From UBA8106 sp913052135 (GTDB taxonomy: Bacteria; Acidobacteriota; Vicinamibacteria; Vicinamibacterales; UBA823), in contig CAJXDY010000049.1 in NCBI GenBank assembly GCA_913052135.1, forward strand, positions 1 through 17,339: a stretch of DNA of 17,339 bases. Reading direction: 5' to 3'. Every line of letters begins with the position of its first letter. Within the stretch, counting starts at the first letter, position 1. The notes under the pieces were generated by a model. The model was not told the DNA's origin and did not search any database. It saw nothing but the letters and a program-made list of their open reading frames with translations. Positions 15,514-17,339 of this stretch are shown here, piece by piece. The position numbers were made by a program, and so were the translations under genes.

Positions 15514-16278
15514 ATGACGAAGCGTTCCTGTTGGCAATCACTTTTACCCCTTCTCGTTTGGGTCACAATTGGTATCTCGAACGACGCGGTCGCCCAAGAG
15601 CGACCAAATGTGCTCTATCTCACGGAATCAGCCGCTTTTGTGCATACGGTGCTACCCGTAGCTGAGGAAGTAATGCGAGCACTTGGCGAAACACCAGACG
15701 CCTTCGATGTGACGATAATCCGTTCGGCGGAGCAAATTACTAAAGAAACACTCACCGACTATGACGTGGTCGCATTTAATACGACGGGCGAATTACCGAT
15801 GGCTGCGTCAAAACAGGAAGCCCTTCTAGAATTTGTGCGGAACGGCGGAGGATTTGTTGGCGTACATAGTGCTACGGATACCTTTTATGAGTGGCCCGAA
15901 TATGGAGAAATGCTTGGTGGTTATTTTGATGGGCATCCTTGGCATCAGAAAGTCGCTCTTACCATTGAGGACACGGACCATCCCTCGACAAGACATCTCG
16001 AATCACCTCTACACCTTTACGAAGAAATCTACCAGTTTAAAAACTGGAACCGTAACGATGTGCATGTACTCCTAAGCGTGGATACTACTTCGGTTGATAT
16101 GGATGCCGATGGCATCAATCGCACCGACGGTGACTTTGCTTTGTCTTGGGCTCGGCAGTATGGGAATGGCCGCATCTTTTATACTGCACTAGGTCACGAG
16201 CCAGCCACGTGGCGGGATTCAGAATTTCAAGGCCATCTGATTGGCGGAATCCGATGGGCTGCCGGTCTCGAAAACTAG
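15514..16278 (+). CDS. Exported ThuA-domain protein
   Basis: A 254-residue ThuA-like protein with a signal peptide (MTKRSCW start, hydrophobic 9-21, probable cut after AVA at residue 27). ThuA proteins have a class I glutamine-amidotransferase-like fold without the classic catalytic triad and are linked to trehalose and other glycoside use via 3-keto-sugars. Seen here are the loop TESAAFVHTVLP (37-48), GGGFVGVHSATDTFYEW (111-127), a GHPWH turn and the C-terminal GNGRIFYTALGHEPATW. Length is normal. A GGAG ribosome binding site precedes the ATG. Being 71 bases downstream of an exported Gfo/Idh/MocA enzyme fits the common pairing of these families in sugar oxidation. Function within that pathway is inferred. 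Confidence 0.92.
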   Translation: MTKRSCWQSLLPLLVWVTIGISNDAVAQERPNVLYLTESAAFVHTVLPVAEEVMRALGETPDAFDVTIIRSAEQITKETLTDYDVVAFNTTGELPMAASKQEALLEFVRNGGGFVGVHSATDTFYEWPEYGEMLGGYFDGHPWHQKVALTIEDTDHPSTRHLESPLHLYEEIYQFKNWNRNDVHVLLSVDTTSVDMDADGINRTDGDFALSWARQYGNGRIFYTALGHEPATWRDSEFQGHLIGGIRWAAGLEN

Positions 16279-16309
16279 TTCCTAGTGTCAGTGCCAAGCG
16301 GAGGCAGCA

Positions 16310-17339
16310 ATGAAAAAAATATTTCTAGTTAGCGTGATTTTATCGCTTACTACTTTCTCTGAAACATGTGCACAAACCCAGACTGTTGGAAATTTCATAA
16401 ACTCTTCTCAAGCATTTGAGGGTTACAACTTAATCGCTCCACAATCTTCGTTTAACACCTACCTTATAGACAACTGTGGAAGAGTCGTTAACGAGTGGGT
16501 AAGTGAATATAGAATAGGGCTTTCAGCTTACATACTCGATGACGGCGGCTTACTTAGAACCGCTCAACTTGGCTCCGATGCTACCCCTTCATTTTCTGGA
16601 GGGGGGACAGGAGGAAGAATAGAAATGTTTAATTGGGAAGGAGATTTAACATGGTCATTTACTTGGGCTGACACATCGCAACACCAGCATCACGATATTG
16701 AAATGATGCCCAACGGAAACATTCTGATTCTTGCCTGGGAAAACCACTCTTACGAGGAGGCTCTATCCTTAGGTAAGATACCGAACACAGAAGGGAATTC
16801 AGTTTGGTGTTGCCAAGTAACTGAAATAATACCTTATGGTGAAAATGGAGGAGAAGTTATTTGGCAATGGAGCGCATGGGATCATCTCGTGCAAAACACA
16901 GATAGTTTGCTACCTAATTTCTCGGCCTCGATTTCAGATGCACCCCGAAAATTCAACATCAACTATACAACTCAGGGACAAAACGCTTTTAACGAAGACT
17001 GGATGCATTGCAATGCTATTGATTACAATTCTTCTTTAGACCAAATCTTAATTAGTTCTGCCAAGTTCAACGAGATCTTCATTATTCCTCACCATTTATC
17101 TACACAAGAAACGGCTACCACTTCTGGCGATTTACTTTGGCGTTATGGCAACCCCCAAACTTATGGAAGAGGAACGATCGAGGATAGAAAATTATTCTTT
17201 CAACACGATTGTCAGTGGATTGACGATACCGAAGGTGGCAGTGGTCAGTCTAGCAGAATTCTCGTGTTTAATAATGGGAGAAATAGACCCGAGGGAAATC
17301 TAAGTTCTGTAGATGAGATAGAGACTCCCTCTCTACAAA
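16310..17339 (+). CDS. Arylsulfotransferase-like exported protein, 3' truncated by window edge; probably acquired by transfer
   Basis: An open reading frame of 343 codons that runs off the window end. The ATG at 16310 has a GGAGG ribosome binding site (16300-16304), and residues 1-22 form a signal peptide ending CAQ. Motifs of the arylsulfotransferase (ASST) propeller family are visible: HHDIEMMPNGNILIL (127-141), DWMHCNAIDYN (230-240), QILISSAKFNEIFII (245-259) and QHD (298-300). ASSTs move a sulfate group between phenolic compounds through a sulfo-histidine; similar proteins without tested activity are common. Base composition and codon use differ sharply from its neighbours: about 40% GC in bases 16321-16560 against about 51% in samples of the ThuA gene, and 9 of 11 arginines are AGA. 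The start and signal resemble Bacteroidota secreted proteins. Its C-terminal end is not visible. Confidence 0.85.
   Translation, partial: MKKIFLVSVILSLTTFSETCAQTQTVGNFINSSQAFEGYNLIAPQSSFNTYLIDNCGRVVNEWVSEYRIGLSAYILDDGGLLRTAQLGSDATPSFSGGGTGGRIEMFNWEGDLTWSFTWADTSQHQHHDIEMMPNGNILILAWENHSYEEALSLGKIPNTEGNSVWCCQVTEIIPYGENGGEVIWQWSAWDHLVQNTDSLLPNFSASISDAPRKFNINYTTQGQNAFNEDWMHCNAIDYNSSLDQILISSAKFNEIFIIPHHLSTQETATTSGDLLWRYGNPQTYGRGTIEDRKLFFQHDCQWIDDTEGGSGQSSRILVFNNGRNRPEGNLSSVDEIETPSLQ

Noticed and set aside
16836..17039. A 67-residue reading frame inside the last gene
   Set aside because: It is an out-of-frame shadow of the arylsulfotransferase-like reading frame, which has a ribosome binding site, signal peptide and family motifs.

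Overview
The window (17,339 bp) looks like chromosomal DNA of a free-living, Gram-negative heterotroph. A zinc-module PriA, a Der GTPase, HU and a tRNA-Pro give an ordinary bacterial housekeeping half. The second half is rich in exported, often Tat-dependent enzymes: an amidohydrolase, a Gfo/Idh/MocA oxidoreductase, a ThuA protein, and a GMC dehydrogenase with its subunit 3. That mixture at roughly 50% GC is typical of Acidobacteriota (Vicinamibacteria-like) and also occurs in Planctomycetota and Bacteroidota. I favour Acidobacteriota, but this is inference and no marker gene here settles it.

Left block (1-6,858), information processing and cell envelope. The 3' part of priA converges on, and overlaps by 4 bp, a site-2-protease-like M50 membrane peptidase. 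That peptidase lies directly downstream of, and in frame with, an HU gene. HU has a near-consensus sigma70 promoter with a 7-bp inverted repeat around its -35 box. Divergent from HU is der, then a MerR-like regulator with a basic tail, tRNA-Pro(GGG), and a perfect 13-bp stem hairpin. Next come an orphan DNA methyltransferase with permuted motifs, a small Cys/His protein of unknown function, and a convergent voltage-gated-type K+ channel.

Right block (7,030-17,339), exported metabolism. It holds a small exported orphan protein and a two-gene operon on the minus strand (cupin, then Tat-exported amidohydrolase). Facing that operon is an exported metallo-beta-lactamase-fold protein whose metal motif looks degenerate. 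A three-gene minus-strand operon follows: gluconate-2-dehydrogenase subunit 3, GMC flavoprotein with a Cys cluster, and an ethanolamine-type APC permease. Divergent from it is a plus-strand cluster: Gfo/Idh/MocA oxidoreductase, ThuA-like protein, and an arylsulfotransferase-like protein that runs off the window. This last gene is about 40% GC at its start against about 51% in its neighbour, and uses AGA for nearly all arginines. It looks like a recent arrival, probably from Bacteroidota.

No stretch longer than about 300 bases lacks a gene. The larger gaps are 6,859-7,029, 9,235-9,436 and 13,930-14,077. I saw no CRISPR array, insertion sequence, rRNA or origin. No complete new defence or mobile system is visible. 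The most unusual items are the foreign arylsulfotransferase, the degenerate MBL protein, the cytochrome-less GMC operon with a permease, and the HU promoter palindrome.
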